From the NCBI RefSeq assembly GCF_950023065.1, contig NC_088679.1, forward strand, positions 72,292,001 through 72,356,000: a DNA stretch of 64,000 bases, given 5' to 3'. Source of the DNA: Planococcus citri (taxonomy: Eukaryota > Arthropoda > Insecta > Hemiptera > Pseudococcidae). How positions within the stretch are numbered: the first letter of the stretch is position 1; every line of letters starts with the position of its first letter. The position numbers and the translations under genes are program-made. Below the pieces are notes generated by a model. That model was not told the DNA's origin, searched no databases, and saw nothing but the letters and a program-made list of their open reading frames with translations. Shown one piece after another: positions 25,066 through 38,300 of the stretch.

Positions 25066-26087
25066 CAGTCTTGGTAAGTTTACTTAAGCATAGCCAAAAC
25101 TTCAGATGTAAAATTGCATTTTTTGATTTTTGACGATTTTGTAAAAATCAAATTTTGGTCAAAAATAGTTCAAAAAATCAAAATTTTATCAAATTGACCT
25201 AGCAAACGGAAATTTGATATGAACTCTATTTTCGAACCTTCACCCCCCCTCTCCTTGATTGGAGAACATTTCTAACCGTTTTGAGCAGTTCTAGATCCTA
25301 CATCAGATTTTTGAAAATTGTATATGTACAAAATTTTAGCCTTCCAGCTTTATTAGTACATTTTTTTTTGGAAATTTTAGCTATTGTAATTCTGCTGAAG
25401 ACTCAAAAGAGTTGCTCAAAACGATTCAAACCTGACTCGAGTGGTCCAAAATGAGGCACATACAAATTATTAGTTTCAGCTTTCTAGGTTAATTTAGTGA
25501 CATTATTATTTATTTTTCTCATGTCTTGTTCAAATTTAATTTTTGAAAATTCACCAAAAATCTAGCAGTTTTTTTGAATTTTTAACTAAAGTATGTAGTT
25601 CGAAAAATGTTTACAATTTGTGTTTATGCAATTGAAGGGAATCAGTTTTTAAATTTTGATTTTGATAAAAAATTTCAGTAAGTTCAAAATCAAACTTCAA
25701 CTTTTTTTTATTTCATTTATTTTTTTTATACTGCATGGCATGTACTTAGGTATGATTGCTAGGATATTTAAGCCCAGTTTCGAAGGGTTAGTTTAGGTTT
25801 GATTTCACAGGTTGGTTTCTTCGATGAACATCAGAATGTTTTGAATTTCAGTTAAAATTGTGGAATCATCAGTATTGAAATTTTTAACCATGAAGTATCA
25901 ATAATTCATCAACAAATTCTTCAGAAAAGTTATGCTATTTCAATATCTAAGCTAAGTAAGTATGCTAGTATAAGAAAAATATCAAACGATGAATTTAATG
26001 GTATTTCACATTTTTATGTACTTACCTAAATACCTACAATACAAAATCTCATGATTTAAAAAAATTATAAAAATATAAAACATGATC
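25066..26087. other. No gene seen between minisatellite and transporter
   Basis: Contains more fragments of the GAGCAGTTCTAGATCCT...AGATTTTTGAAA dispersed family (about 25290-25480) and poly-T tracts. It is the 3' flank of the minus-strand gene at 26088-30640. Confidence 0.4.
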
Positions 26088-29000
26088 TCATTCTGGTAGC
26101 AATTCTTTTTCACGCATTTTCTCGCCAAAATAACGCAAAATGCTGTAAAAAAAAAAAAAAAAAAAGTTTTACACATAAAATAAAAATATTATGAAATATA
26201 CTATTTCGCCTTCAACTATGGATTAGGCAAATACATCGGTACTTCTGTTCGGTAAAATGTGGTGGGTATTATTTAATTATAAAGAAGAATTACATAAACT
26301 TACCAAAAAATTAGAACACACGGTGCTGTCAATGAAATAGTGATCAAAAAGAATGAACTGGGGAATGTGTAAATTGAACTTTCATACACCATATTGTACA
26401 AAGGATAAACCACCGGAGTAATGATATGAGTAAATCCAAATAAGGAAGACAGTCGACCTAGAATAAAAATAAATTTTAAATGGTTGAAAATTTCATTTAC
26501 CTATCCACACTTATACGAGTAGTAGGACCGTGCGAAATTCGGTTTAAAATAAACTAGGTATATTACCATACTCATGAGGTTTGACACATTTTGAAGCTAG
26601 CGAAGTTAGAACAGCCACGATACCTATTTCAAATGCTCCCATTATTGTGACTTCAATTTACATAGAATTGAATAAAAAAAATATTCTATTAATTACAAAA
26701 AAGGTCGATTGATTATAAAATGGGCAGGAACGTGAAGAATAAAAATGACTGATTATGATAAATATTGGATTTACCTGCGTAAACCTGCCACGAGTAATAA
26801 ATCATTAACCAAAAAATAGACATCGTCAGTTGTAAAGCACATCCGATAGCACCGATAGTAGCATCATGCAATCGAAGTCTCCGTTTCAGGATTTCTGTAC
26901 ACAATAAAGCTCCTAAAAAAATATTTTAAAAAATTTTAAAATTTAAAGTTAATATATAGGTATGTAGATAAATACCTACAATAAATTGAGTAGAATTTAC
27001 CGCAAGATTTGACGATCATTTTGAATGACATGTACACTCCATATTCCGTAGCATCCCAAGCAAATCGACGGCGTAGAAATAAATATAATACGGATAGTTC
27101 CCCTTTAAAAAAAAGTTCTTCATTAAAAATGTTTCTTCATCTACTCATCTGGAAGCTGTCAAAATTTACGTACTTATTTTATTTCAAATTGAAAAGCTGA
27201 AAATTTTTTCAAAACTTACCTACTGGATACCCCAATACTAAAGGGAAAACAAACAAGCATAAAATAATAACCGTTTGCTTGCTATTTTCTCGTTCTTTGG
27301 TTAAAACTGTAAAATTTTGCTGTATTGTCTGAAAAATTGTAACATCTTCTGTTTGCTTTTCTGGTGAAATGTCTACATCTTCTATGGTTCTCATTCCTGC
27401 GAAATTCAACACATTTAAACCTATTGTAGGTATTGAATAAAAAGTTTGAAATTTGAAAATTGATATTAAACTTATATTGAGTAACTAGGTCATTCAAAAA
27501 ATTTGTTAAAAATGATTATAAAAATGTATGTTTCCTGGATTTAAAAAAAAATTAATTTTCAAATTATTGCTCCGAAATATGGCAAGCTTTCAAAAAGTAA
27601 ACTTTCATGTTCAAATGAAAAAAAAAAAAAAAAAAAAAAAAGTTGCACCACTAGATACCAAGAATTTGGACCTCAAAGTTGGGCACTATGAAAGCAACGA
27701 TAGAAATGTTCCATATTTTCTAATTAAGTAAGAAACCTACAAAAAAAAAGTTGGAGAAAATTTGGAGCACTTGTACCCAAAGTTGGTCTGATTTGTCATT
27801 GAATAATTCTACATTTCTGTTGCCAATGTTTTTTTTTTTTTTTTTTTTTTTTTTTTTGAACTACTCGTATTTTACTTTCTTATTAAAGGGTCATTCCATG
27901 TCAACTCAACCAACGTTTTTGAGTTATGTCTTTCAATTTCGCTAAATTTTTTTTTACATATATTCTCACCGAGTAAGTAAGAACTCCGCAATTAGTTTGG
28001 TCCCAGCCCCCTCAGGGGGGTGGGTGGGGGGCTTCCATTATTTTCACATTGTCTCGAGGTACTCAACTTCAGCAGCCCATTCCTCTAAATCTATGATACT
28101 TTGATCAAAACTGATTTCATAATTCGAAAGGGCATTGCATTTAAAAGTTTTTAAGCATTTTGAAATCTTCAAAATTCGAAAGTTGAACTTTCAAATTGAA
28201 AGTTCAAATTTCAAAATGTCGCTGTGAGTGGGAGCTACCATTTAAAATTTTGAAAAATTTCCATAATTGTACCATTTGATGCATTTTCGAAGTATTCAAG
28301 TTTCGAGATGGGATCTCTCAATGGAGGGAGAGCACCCCCACCCCACTTTTGGGCGAAACTATTGAAAAACAATCTGGGGCATGTGACATATCGAATTCTA
28401 TGTTTTTTGTGACGCTGAACACGAATATGACGTCAGATTTTGGATAGGACCCCATCCAAGGCCCCCAGCACCTCCCCAAAGAGGGTAAAAGTTCAAAAAA
28501 GATTATTGTTCGTGCGACACATGGAATAGTATGTTTTTGGTGACGGTGAACACAAATATCACGTCAGATTTTTGATTTGGACCCGCCCACGGTCCCCAGC
28601 ACCTCCCCAAAGGGGGTGACCCCCCAAAAAATGGTTACATTCGTGTGACACATGAAATAGTATGTTTTCGATATCGCTGAACACGAATATTGCCATAGAT
28701 TTTCAAATCGACCACACCCATGGCCCCCAGAACCTCCCCCAATAGGTAAAAGTGCAAAAAAATTGTTGGGGCCGTGGATGGGGTCTAATCAAAAATCTGA
28801 CGTCATATTCGGGTTCAGCGTCACCAAAAACATACTATTCGATGTGTCACACGAACAAAAATCTTTTTTGAACTTTCACCCCCCCCCTTAGGGAGGTACT
28901 GAGGGCCGTGGATGGGGTCCTGTCAAAAATCTGACGTCATATTCGTGTTCAGCCTCAGTGTCACCAAAAACATAGAATTCGATGCTTCGCCTAAAATTGG

Positions 29001-30640
29001 GGTGGGGGTGCTCTCCCTCCATTGAGAGATCCCATCTCGAAACTTAAATATTTTGAAAAAGCATCAAATGGTACAACTATGGAAATTTTTCAAAATTTTA
29101 AATGGTAGCTCCCACCCACAGCGACATTTTGAAATTTGAACATTCAATTTGAAAGTTCAACTTTCAACTTTTGAAAATTTCAAAGTGCTTAAAAAGTTCT
29201 AAGTAAATGCAATTCCCTTTCGAACTGTGAAATCAGTTTCGATCAAATTATCATAAATTTGGAGGAATGGGCTGCTGAAGTTGAGTACCTTGAGACCATG
29301 TGAAAATAATGGAAGCCCCCCTACCCATCCCCCTCAGGGGATGGGACCAAACTAAATGCGGGGGTCTTACTTACTGAGTGGGTATTTATATTGTAAAAAA
29401 AATTGAGTGAAATCGAAAGACATGACTTTCAAAATCACCTTTTTTTGGTTGAGTTGACATGGAATGACCCTAAAGTTGGATTTTTAAAAAATTATTAATT
29501 TTATACACTAACCTATCAAAATCGCAGAAACGTACAAAAACCAACACAGCCCAAATCCATAATAATACCCCAACCATTGCACAACGTATCCCGAGCAAAA
29601 ATACCCTAAACTGAGCGCAAAAGCCAGACAAAAGTATAAAAATCCTATCCTCACAGTTCGTTCTTGTGTACTCGACGTATACGACAAGTACGAAAGGCAA
29701 ACCAACGTAAATCCAAAGGTCGATCCAGTGAATCCCACCAGCACAGCATCTAAAACACAATTCACCCAAATATGCCAGCTCCAAAAGTATACGCTGAAAT
29801 AATTTCCTATATCGTTGAACAATTGACCCAGAATGGGTATCATCAAAATGAAGGGTATGGTTTTAGGATTTTTATCGATAATTGGTCCGGTCAGACTGGT
29901 GAAAAATACTACGAAAATAGTGCTGAAGAATAATTTCCATGTGTTGATTTGGGAAACTGTTACTTCCGAGTTCATTTCTGTTTCGCAAAAACCACCTGTA
30001 ATCGAAATACATTTATGTACAAATACGTAATGTTAATGCACTGATAAGATTATAATAATTTTTGAATTATGCCAAGGTTATTAATGAAGCTGGCAGCTGG
30101 CTGTATCAGAGATACCGTAAGTAAAATGTGTAAATAAAATATTCAAGATCAAATTACATATATATAAAGGTAGATACCTAGTTAATTAAGTGAGTACCTA
30201 GGTACGAGTATGAATTAAAAGAATGAGAAAGTTCAAAGTTATAATGCTTGCTACTTTGAACTTGATGTGTTATCGTAAAACGTTCATTTTTGTTATGCTT
30301 TGCTTATAATAGGTCTAGGATACAATTTACGTATTCTAAACCCGGAAATATGAATAAGATTAAACAAATAAAGCACTGCGCAGATCCATAAACTAAGAAG
30401 CACCTTCGTTCTTCATGTAGCAGTCCAATGAGTTTACTTTATCACAAATTTGAGCATAATTCACTCAAGTAGGTACCTACCTTCGACATTGTACACTCGA
30501 CAAGATTTATCCAGAAGTAAATTCAATTGCAAATTTTGAGAAATTGTGGCTCCAACTGTATACAATAAAAGGGTAGGCTCCACAGTAATTTTATATCTCC
30601 ATGATTTAGATTTACCATCGAGTAAACACTGGTTTTCCAT
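26088..30640 (-). CDS. Diverged SLC46-like major-facilitator transporter, paralogue of the gene at 16600-22792
   Basis: The minus-strand exons are 30481-30640, 29513-29995, 27220-27396, 27001-27102, 26775-26912, 26567-26650, 26304-26457 and 26088-26142, giving 450 residues. Introns are phase 1 except the last (phase 2). Exons of 102, 138, 84 and 154 bases match the other transporter exactly. The single 889-base exon there is here split in three by two extra introns. It keeps ITVEPTLLLYT before helix 1, the Gln-Glu-Arg-Thr element, GYFCSGYVVQWLGYYYGF and GELSVLYLFLRRRFAW. However, the cytoplasmic loop reads TGPIIDKNPKTIP in place of the conserved DRxGRK. It also lacks the glycosylated Cys loop length of its neighbour. 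Altered substrate or transport mechanism is possible, but that is inference. A 1.58-kb foldback lies in intron 2. An upstream acceptor near 30655 suggests a 5' UTR intron, so the start is probable rather than certain. Confidence 0.86.
27888..29470. mobile_element. Foldback element of the GGGTCATTCC-terminus family, arm type 1, in an intron
   Basis: A 1.58-kb inverted repeat starting GGGTCATTCCATGTCAACTC and ending with its complement. It is flanked by TAAA on both sides (27884-27887, 29471-29474), a 4-bp target duplication. The arms match the copy at 11131-12590, including the GTGACGCTGAACACGAAT blocks, the CCCCCAGCACCTCCCCAAAG segment and three TGACGTCA octamers (28428, 28798, 28932). It lies inside intron 2 of the diverged SLC46-like gene. 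No coding capacity. Confidence 0.9.
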
Positions 30641-31890
30641 ACTGCCACAAATACCTACATAAATAAAACAAAAGTTATGTACGCATCTCACATATAAGAA
30701 CATATGTTCATCTTCAAACACAAAATAACACATTAGAAAGCAATTCGTCAGCTTTTTTTTTCTTCATCATCTTGAATCAACACTTTATTCTCAGCTTGAA
30801 CTAAATTTCACTTTTATACAAACTTCAAAAACAGGCTGTAGATGTTTCTATATGTGTGAGAAAAATTCCATTTCGTATTTCGATGAAATAAAATCTCCGG
30901 TTCTTTTTCGGGTTTATAAAACAATCGTCGCAAGCGTGTTAGTGGCATTTTCTCAATTTAAAGATTTTCAATTTCTAAAATCTATTACGAAGAAAAAACC
31001 TTACAATAAAATGATGACAAAACATCCAATATTCAGCTACATCGTAAGACGTAGACGCTGAAGTACGTATTATATGAATTTTTCTCACTATAACGTGATG
31101 TGATGTTTAGAAAATGACACGTGATTATATCATTGTGGAGAGAGATATTTTTTTCGTGCAATTATATGGGTTTCGTTATAAATCGAGTGTTGATGAAATT
31201 TTTGAAAAGTGTGCGAAAAAATACGCCGTTTGAAAGAGATACTTATTCGATGTTGACTACCTAAAATAATACAAGCCCGGTTTGGCATTTCCTCTCTATT
31301 AGTGATTTATGCGTTAAATAGAGCACCCATCGTATTTGATAAATGACTTTTTCAAATCATCTGTTGTTTTTGTTGCGTTTTAAGACAACGACGACGTATT
31401 ATGAGGCATATAGAGTAGGTATCCGAAATGATTCTAACTAGGAACTGGGTAAGTTTACCTACCTAGCATAAATAAATGTTCAAAATTGGAATTCATTTTT
31501 TTTTTTTTTCAAATAAATTTTTCACTTACCTTTTTGATGCAACTATAGTGTCACTGGTTCTGTTTAGTTTTATCACGAATAAGGTTACCTATATTTTATT
31601 AGGTGGAATTTTGAATCAATTTTTTTTAATGTGTAAAATCGATCTCAAACTACCCAACACAAAATTCAACTGTAACACAAACAAACAAGGTAATCACTGA
31701 ATGCTTCACTTTTTTTTCAAGACTACCGCAGAATTTGATAAAGTATTATCCCATCATTTGAATCATCCAAGTTGATAAGATGATAAAATAGAATGCTGCG
31801 GCAAATTATTATTGCACCTATCGAGATAATGTTTGTAGACAGTTCATCAAGGTTGATTCTATACACCTAAAAAAAATTAACAACATAGCG
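30641..31890. other. No gene seen; 5' flank of the diverged SLC46-like gene
   Basis: AT-rich single-copy-looking sequence. It would hold the promoter and any 5' UTR exon of the minus-strand transporter. No motif strong enough to call. Confidence 0.4.
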
Positions 31891-32700
31891 ATCTAAAAAT
31901 TTTATTGCCAGGAGTTTCACAATTTCTTTGAAAATCTTTAAAAAATAAATACCTACCTAGATGGTAAAAAAAAATCGGCGGATTTTGATAAAATTCAGCA
32001 AAGGCCTTTATTTTAAGTTGAAAGCTATACCCATAAAATATTTTAGTTCTCGAAGTGCTCCTGGAGGGAAGATTTGAGGTCTCAAAGAAGGGGAATTTGT
32101 GAAAAAATCGTGGGTTTTTCGCTCCTATCCCTACCCAATCTGTTTTTGGGAAAAATAGCCCAGTCCTAAATGAAAGGATTTTTTGAGATTCTGCGTCAAT
32201 TTATGTATCTGCTGTCAAAATCCAAGACAGCGAGGGCTCCACTGAGCAGTTGAAAAAAAATTAGGTGTACCTATACCTAACTTATATTTTTGGATAAATT
32301 CGTGTTTTGAAAATTTTTTCTTCGCGAATATTTTGCCATTATTTTGCCATCATTGTGCCGAAATGTAAAAAGATATCATTCCTGAAACTAGGAAAATATT
32401 CTGAAAAGCAATGGTGTCAATTTTTAAAAATGAGAAAAATAGCCAAAAAATTTTGCAATTTTTTCGATTTTTATTTTGATATTAATTATACGGCTAGTTC
32501 AAAAAAAAATCGAGAAAACAGGTTTTCAGGGGGCTAAAGGAGGAACAGGTGGTGAAACACAAAAACAGACACAATTTTTGGTTCCAGCATGAAATCCCAG
32601 TCCATTTTGATGGGTAATAAGTTATCTACAGCCATGCTTAAAGAAAAAAAATTCCGAGTCAAATTTTGGAGTTCTTTTTAAATTCATTTTTTTGGTTCCC
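31891..32700. repeat. Unclassified dispersed-repeat-like sequence
   Basis: Contains phrases typical of the window's degenerate repeats, such as GCTCCTGGAGGGAAGATTTGA, long A and T runs, and no coding. No ends or target duplications could be defined. Confidence 0.3.
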
Positions 32701-32741
32701 CAGACACACATGATGCTGGGGGTTTTCTCTAATGAACATAT

Positions 32742-33008
32742 TTATTTACAAATCTTAAATCTAAGACTAAATCTAAACAAAATGTAATATCTTTGTCCAC
32801 CATGATCCATACCCCCTAGGTGGTTGCCAAGGGCCCAATCACCTAAGCAGGCTTCGTTATTCACACGTGCCAGTCTAGTAGACTGAATTCCCCAACCCAT
32901 CTTGGGAAAAGGGATTTTATGGAGGAGAATTTGGTGCCTAGGGTAGGTCAACAAGTGTTGGTCTCCCCTTTGCATTACAAGTGCTTCAGGTAACAATCGA
33001 ATTGACAA
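32742..33008 (-). other. Isolated GC-richer block with an 88-codon open frame, possible TE remnant
   Basis: The minus-strand frame is open from the left edge of the block. The block differs from its surroundings, with higher GC and few homopolymers, and begins after a GACACACATGATGCTGGGGG word. The predicted peptide (for example GDWALGNHLGGMDHGGQ) has no domain I recognise, and there is no splice context. The 3' end of a retroelement is one possibility. A chance ORF is equally possible. Confidence 0.25.
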
Positions 33009-33229
33009 AAAAAATATTCTTTTTCAAGTCTTTCCATAGCAGTAATTCACGATACCATTTTGGAGAATTCTGGTTTTGACTCCAAGTCCGTAAAAAATGT
33101 TTAAAAATGTCGAAAAAACATGATAAAATGAGGGGTAATTCTAGATTCAAGTCTGTTGAAAGTACCTCAAGGTTGTTTACAGTCGACTGGAATGAAAAAA
33201 ATGATCATTTTTGAAGTAATTTTTTCAAA

Positions 33230-33530
33230 GTTTGACTCCAACCCGGTACTTTGGACCCCCTATCCATCATGGTATCGGATGGTGTAAAATGTAGATAGGC
33301 AATTGATGCGTAGGTACCTACTAACTGTACCTATACCTAAAACGACCATAATCTCATTTTTGAAAATTTTGGACATTTTTCGGAGTTGGACTCGGACCCG
33401 GTACTTTGGACCTCGCTGACTGCATTATTGTGTCAGATACGTAGGTAAAAATGGAGACTGGCAATCGATGCATACCTACTAACTGTACCCAAAATGATCA
33501 TAACCTCATTTTTGAAAAATTTGGAGAATT
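33230..33530. repeat. Two-copy tandem repeat, ~157-bp unit
   Basis: The word CCCGGTACTTTGGACC occurs near 33243 and 33398. CTAACTGTACC followed by CATAATCTCATTTTTG-like sequence is repeated with the same spacing. A third partial copy is suggested near 33530 by the GAATTCTGG-TTTGACTC words. Confidence 0.7.
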
Positions 33531-33730
33531 CTGGGTTTGACTCTATGGTACTCACATGGTTGCTTCAGACTGAGTAGATAAGTTATAGGTAGCTAGATAA
33601 CTCAATTGCTACGAGTTGTGCGAGTCATTTCAGACGAATTTGACGATTTTCGATGAGTTGTGATGGAATTCGTCAGAATATGAAAAAATAAGACTTTTCA
33701 TTTATTTTTCATTAAAAAAAACATGTAAAA

Positions 33731-34040
33731 TAGCTCAAAAATCCATCTTTTTGACCTGGGAGAGGGGTCAAACGGGATTGAAACATGTAAAAAACACTTT
33801 TGATACATCCTCCTATTGCACTGTAAAAATGTGGGCCCTCTAGGTCAATTTGGAGGGGCTTTTAGGCTCTCCTAAAAATCGAAAAACACATAATATACTA
33901 ATAGCCCAAAAATCCACTCTTTTGACCTTGGATAGGGGTTAAATAAGGTTGGAAGGTCGAAACCTGCAAAAAGCACTCAAGTGGCACTCTTCATTATGTG
34001 CTGAAAATTTGGGCTCCCTAGGTCAATTTTAGGGGTGTGG
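33731..34040. repeat. Two-copy tandem repeat, ~171-bp unit
   Basis: TAGCTCAAAAATCCA at 33731 and TAGCCCAAAAATCCAC at 33902 each begin a unit. Each unit continues with a TTTTGACCT word, a GGGGTYAAA word and finally CTAGGTCAATTT. The copies are clearly diverged. Confidence 0.75.
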
Positions 34041-34521
34041 GGAAGGGAGTCAAAAATAGACGTTGAATAAAGTTTTTTCCACGTTAAATGACTTAAATGG
34101 GGTGGGGATGCCCTAGAAAGCAGAAATTTGGATATGTTGATCACATTGTGAGTCTGAGTACTGGCCAATGGTATGATTTTGGACCATTTACATCCATTTG
34201 GGTCCATATTATGCTCCTCCAAAATACAAAAATTTGGCTTAATAAAATGAAAAATGATTTTGGGTTCCGACCTCCTGCGGCCAACGTAAGTACCTACTTT
34301 ACATTTTGCCAAATAAATGATCTTTTTGTCCTCCCGATAAAGATCGATATAATCAATCTCTACAGCACTTTTTGCTGTTTGGATTTTTTTGTCAAAGTTG
34401 AAACATTTTTTTAAAAAGTTTCAAGGATAATTTTCAAAATTTTTCAGTGAATAAACTTCAAAATATCAACAACTACTTACAAGTTTTCAGCTGTTGAATG
34501 ATGATTTAAAAAATAGCTGTG

Positions 34522-35365
34522 TCCAGGGCCGTTGAGAGGGGGGGCAAAGAGGACCGTTTGCCTCGAACTCGCGTTTTCTGGAGAATTGGGCAAAAAAAGG
34601 GCCTGTGATGAAAGAAACCCCTATTTTTTACTTCACAAAATACAAATTTTCGAAAACTTTTGACCTTGCTTTCGCTCGGACTTGTTTTCTTTCTTTTTCA
34701 AAATTTAAATTTCTAAAAAAATATATCATTCAACGTTTTTAAAGTCTTAAAGTGAAAAAATGAACTTTTCGCATGAAAAGCATCGTTTTAATGCCATTCG
34801 AAATACAAATTTTCAACCGCTTTCGCCCTCACTTAGGCCTGTTTACTTTTCTTTCTCAAAATTGACACCCTGAAAAAATCTTTCAAATTCTAAAATTTCA
34901 ATATCCAAAAAATGAACTCTTTATATAGAAATTGTTTTTATTTCTCTCAAAATACAACTTTTCAAATGGTTTTCCCTCTCTTCGCTCAAGCCTATCCTCT
35001 TTTTTTTTCAAAATCCTGAAAAAAATATCATTTTTTAGACCTCTCGAAATCAAATTTTCAAAAACTGTTGCCCTTGCATCGCTCCAGCGAATCTGTTTCT
35101 TGTTTCAATATTTAAAAATCCACATTTTGGGCCCACAAAAATCCGAAACAGAAAATGAAAATTTTTATAAGTCATTATATGAATATGATATCGATCAGAA
35201 AAATAGGTATTTTTCTCCTGTACCAGTCTGCAAATTTTTAATCGAACCCTCCTCCCTCCTCCACCTCCCAAAAAACCTCCCCCTATATAAGTATAGTTTC
35301 GTCCTTATGAATGGGGCCAAAAATCATATTAGCCCAGGGCCTGCATTGGCTCTCAGACGGCTCTG
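34522..35365. mobile_element. Putative transposable element with imperfect ~17-bp inverted ends
   Basis: The left end CCAGGGCCGTTGAGAG and the reverse complement of the right end, CCAGAGCCGTCTGAGAG, match closely. The interior carries four degenerate tandem copies of a block around CCCTCGCTTCGCTCG-like words (near 34663, 34826, 34968, 35068), each followed by TTTTCTTTCTYAAAAT. No target duplication was resolved, and the exact ends are uncertain. Confidence 0.5.
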
Positions 35366-38300
35366 GCTACGTCACTTCACAACCTTTTTGATCGTACATT
35401 TTGATAGCTGTATTACACCATTAAAAAATATGAAAGACGTGATTTCATACAATTTATGTATAGGATTACCACGGCGATGATTATAGCTTAGACATTAGGA
35501 AACGTTTTATTTGATTTCTTCCCTCTTGCAACCCCTAATATTTATTATTGTAATATTTTTTTTTGGTAGAGTTTTTGAACAAATACATATATAGGGAGAT
35601 CGCGCACGCTGCTAGTTTTCGTGTGCGCTGACACGCGTTCGATATGGTGTTCCTTTTTTTTCTCTCTTTTATATTTCCTCATTTTTTTGATGATGAGAGT
35701 AAGGGAATTTTACTAGGAAAAGGTACCTACATGGATCACTTTTCAACTCTATTCAATACCTATACTAAAACCAGTTTACGGTATGTTTTTTGCAACAAAA
35801 ATAATCGACCGGGTGAGTTTTTTCAGGTACTTATCGATATGGTGCACAGGTGAATCAATTGTTAGGTATATTAGAGGGTTTTTTTGGGTAAGTTACAATA
35901 AAAAATGAATTGTAAAATTATATAGGGATCAAAGTAGGTACTAATATGAATTTACGAGTACAATAAACCTCAGTACCCATCAATTACACGTTTAGTTACT
36001 ACTTATTGAATAAAAAAAAAAAAGGAAAAAAAACATACAGGTACCAAGGGTTCAAAGAGCTTATGAATAAGTCATTTACCTTTCTACATGGTATTATACC
36101 CTTCTGGAGAAAAATTGGACCTAATCATTTCGATATGGGTACAAATTGATTAATTTATAAAGGCTTAAAAAATATACCTATCCAGTTTCAATAGATTGCA
36201 ATGTGCAAGACAATTAGATTCTGTGTGATTTTTTTTTTAAGGGGTTGAAATTATGAGGCAAAGTAGGTATACCAATCTAGAAACTATATTTTTTTCAAGT
36301 CGGATTTTGCCACTTTGGAACCATTACATATTCTCCAATAACTGTAGTATAAGTACCCCTTGCTATCATGGGATAGACTGTACTTATTACATGAATTCGA
36401 AGAGCTTACGTCAGAGAATAAATCTAGAGTGGGAAATGGAAAAGTTTATGACGCTAGGTACTTACCTACCTAGCGGCAGTATGTTTTTATTCGATGTAAT
36501 AGTAAGAACGTGTGATATATGTTCGACCGCTTTTTTATCTTTTATTATTCAAATTGCAATGTAAATTGTTTCTAATTCGAATGAATAATTAAACGATTTT
36601 CAATGATCTAATATTCGCGTCGTGAAAGTTAATTTGCTCAAAGGAACATGTTTTTCTGATTGATTCGAGTATTGGATGTAATGGAGTAAGTCATATTTTC
36701 GAGTACACCGGCATGGCTGGGACTTGATCCCATGCCAGTTCCGGTCAGAATATAGGTCTTATTTCATAGTTAGGTTTAGAGATAGCCAAGGTAAATGGCT
36801 CCGTTAAAATCTGAGTACGAAATATCCAAGGTAATGGTTTAGTGGTTAGATTCAATTAGATAGTCTAGTTAAAGACTTAATAGGACCTAATTAATGAATT
36901 GAGATGATCTCGGTGTAGATCTATGAAGACAGTACCAACTATTTTCTACCTTGAGTTTGAAATGTACGTAATTCTTAGCTAATTACAATTCGAATTATAT
37001 AATTAGGACAAGTCCGAAACATGATTGTCGTTTAGATAGGCTCTGCCTATTTTGTAAATAGTGTGTAAATCTCCCCTCTCTTTTGGTTTCTTGCTTGTTA
37101 ATTCGAATCATATTATCATTATTTTTGATAGAGCTTAATTTTATGTTGATAGGTAGGTTTCCTTTCATCCTAAATACCCATGCCAATAATCCAATATGTG
37201 AATCCTTTTATACCTACAACACTCGCTACTCTCCCTAGTCTAAAAATATTCATCAATTTCCTAATACCTTTCCAACATAACTTCATAATATTGAAAATTT
37301 TAACCCTCAAAAATTCGTATTTTCGATCCAAAATTTAATTAATTCGTATGAAAAAAGAAAAAGACTATTTGAATGCTTCTTATTTTAGTTTATTTTCTAA
37401 AGCATAAATTAATTAAAAAATGAACAGAACATTTAGCGAATTAAATTTTAAAAAATCAATTACCACAACATCGAGTTGTCACTTAAAATTGTAAAACCAT
37501 TAGCTATACCTAGGTAGATGGTGCAGACTCGGGCACATAATAAAATACATCGTATACCAACTTACAGTACCTATACGCGTTGAAATCAAAATACTCAATT
37601 TAAGAAGAGTGAAAAACAAATCTCATTTTTCTTTAAATAACTTGACACTCGAGAACGCCTTTTTCATTAAAAAATCCTCTTTCGGCGCGAATTTAATTGA
37701 AAACGTAGAAAATCACGCTTGTTAATGACGTGGCGGACGAAAGCTTTTGTCAAGATTTTCCTATCGAATGTCTCATCGAGAACCAAGTTGTGAAAAAAAA
37801 TCACCGGCATTTAATTTCCTTAATGCTTTCGTTCGCTTTCATTCATCAGGCTATTTTCATCTCATCGCATCGTGTACTGCGAAGCTTCTTTAATCATTGG
37901 ATCAGCTTCGCACACTCTCGCACCTTGATAAGTAGGTGTACCTTAGTATACAGCTCGTGCTCATCGGCCATTATAAAAGCGAAGAAAAAACATATTTGGC
38001 TTTTTATTTAACTAGGCCTTATACTTAGTATACTAAAGCGCAAAATCCACACATCCCTGAGTCCATGCGGCACGGCCGGCAGCAAATGGAAACCGAACAA
38101 AAAAAAACTGGAAACCTTCACAGGGGGTCTTCATCTTTTCAATAGCATCTCATTAAAGCGAAAGTGCTTCGGTAAGGGATAAACAAAAGCCGAAGAATAA
38201 AAGTGAAACCGAAAAAACCAACCGGCCAATACACTAAACTATAGCACTACCTGCGAAACAATTTGCGGTCGCTTTAAAGATTCGCGTGTAAATTGGCTTT

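Noticed and set aside
24834..25133. ORFs on both strands in the 66-bp minisatellite
   Set aside because: Open because the repeat lacks stop-rich AT sequence; no start, splice or homology support.
36705..36755. Possible tRNA or SINE B-box (GATCAAGTC) in a GGCATGG/CCATGCC hairpin
   Set aside because: No acceptor or anticodon arm and no A box at the right distance; the loop size does not fit a T arm.
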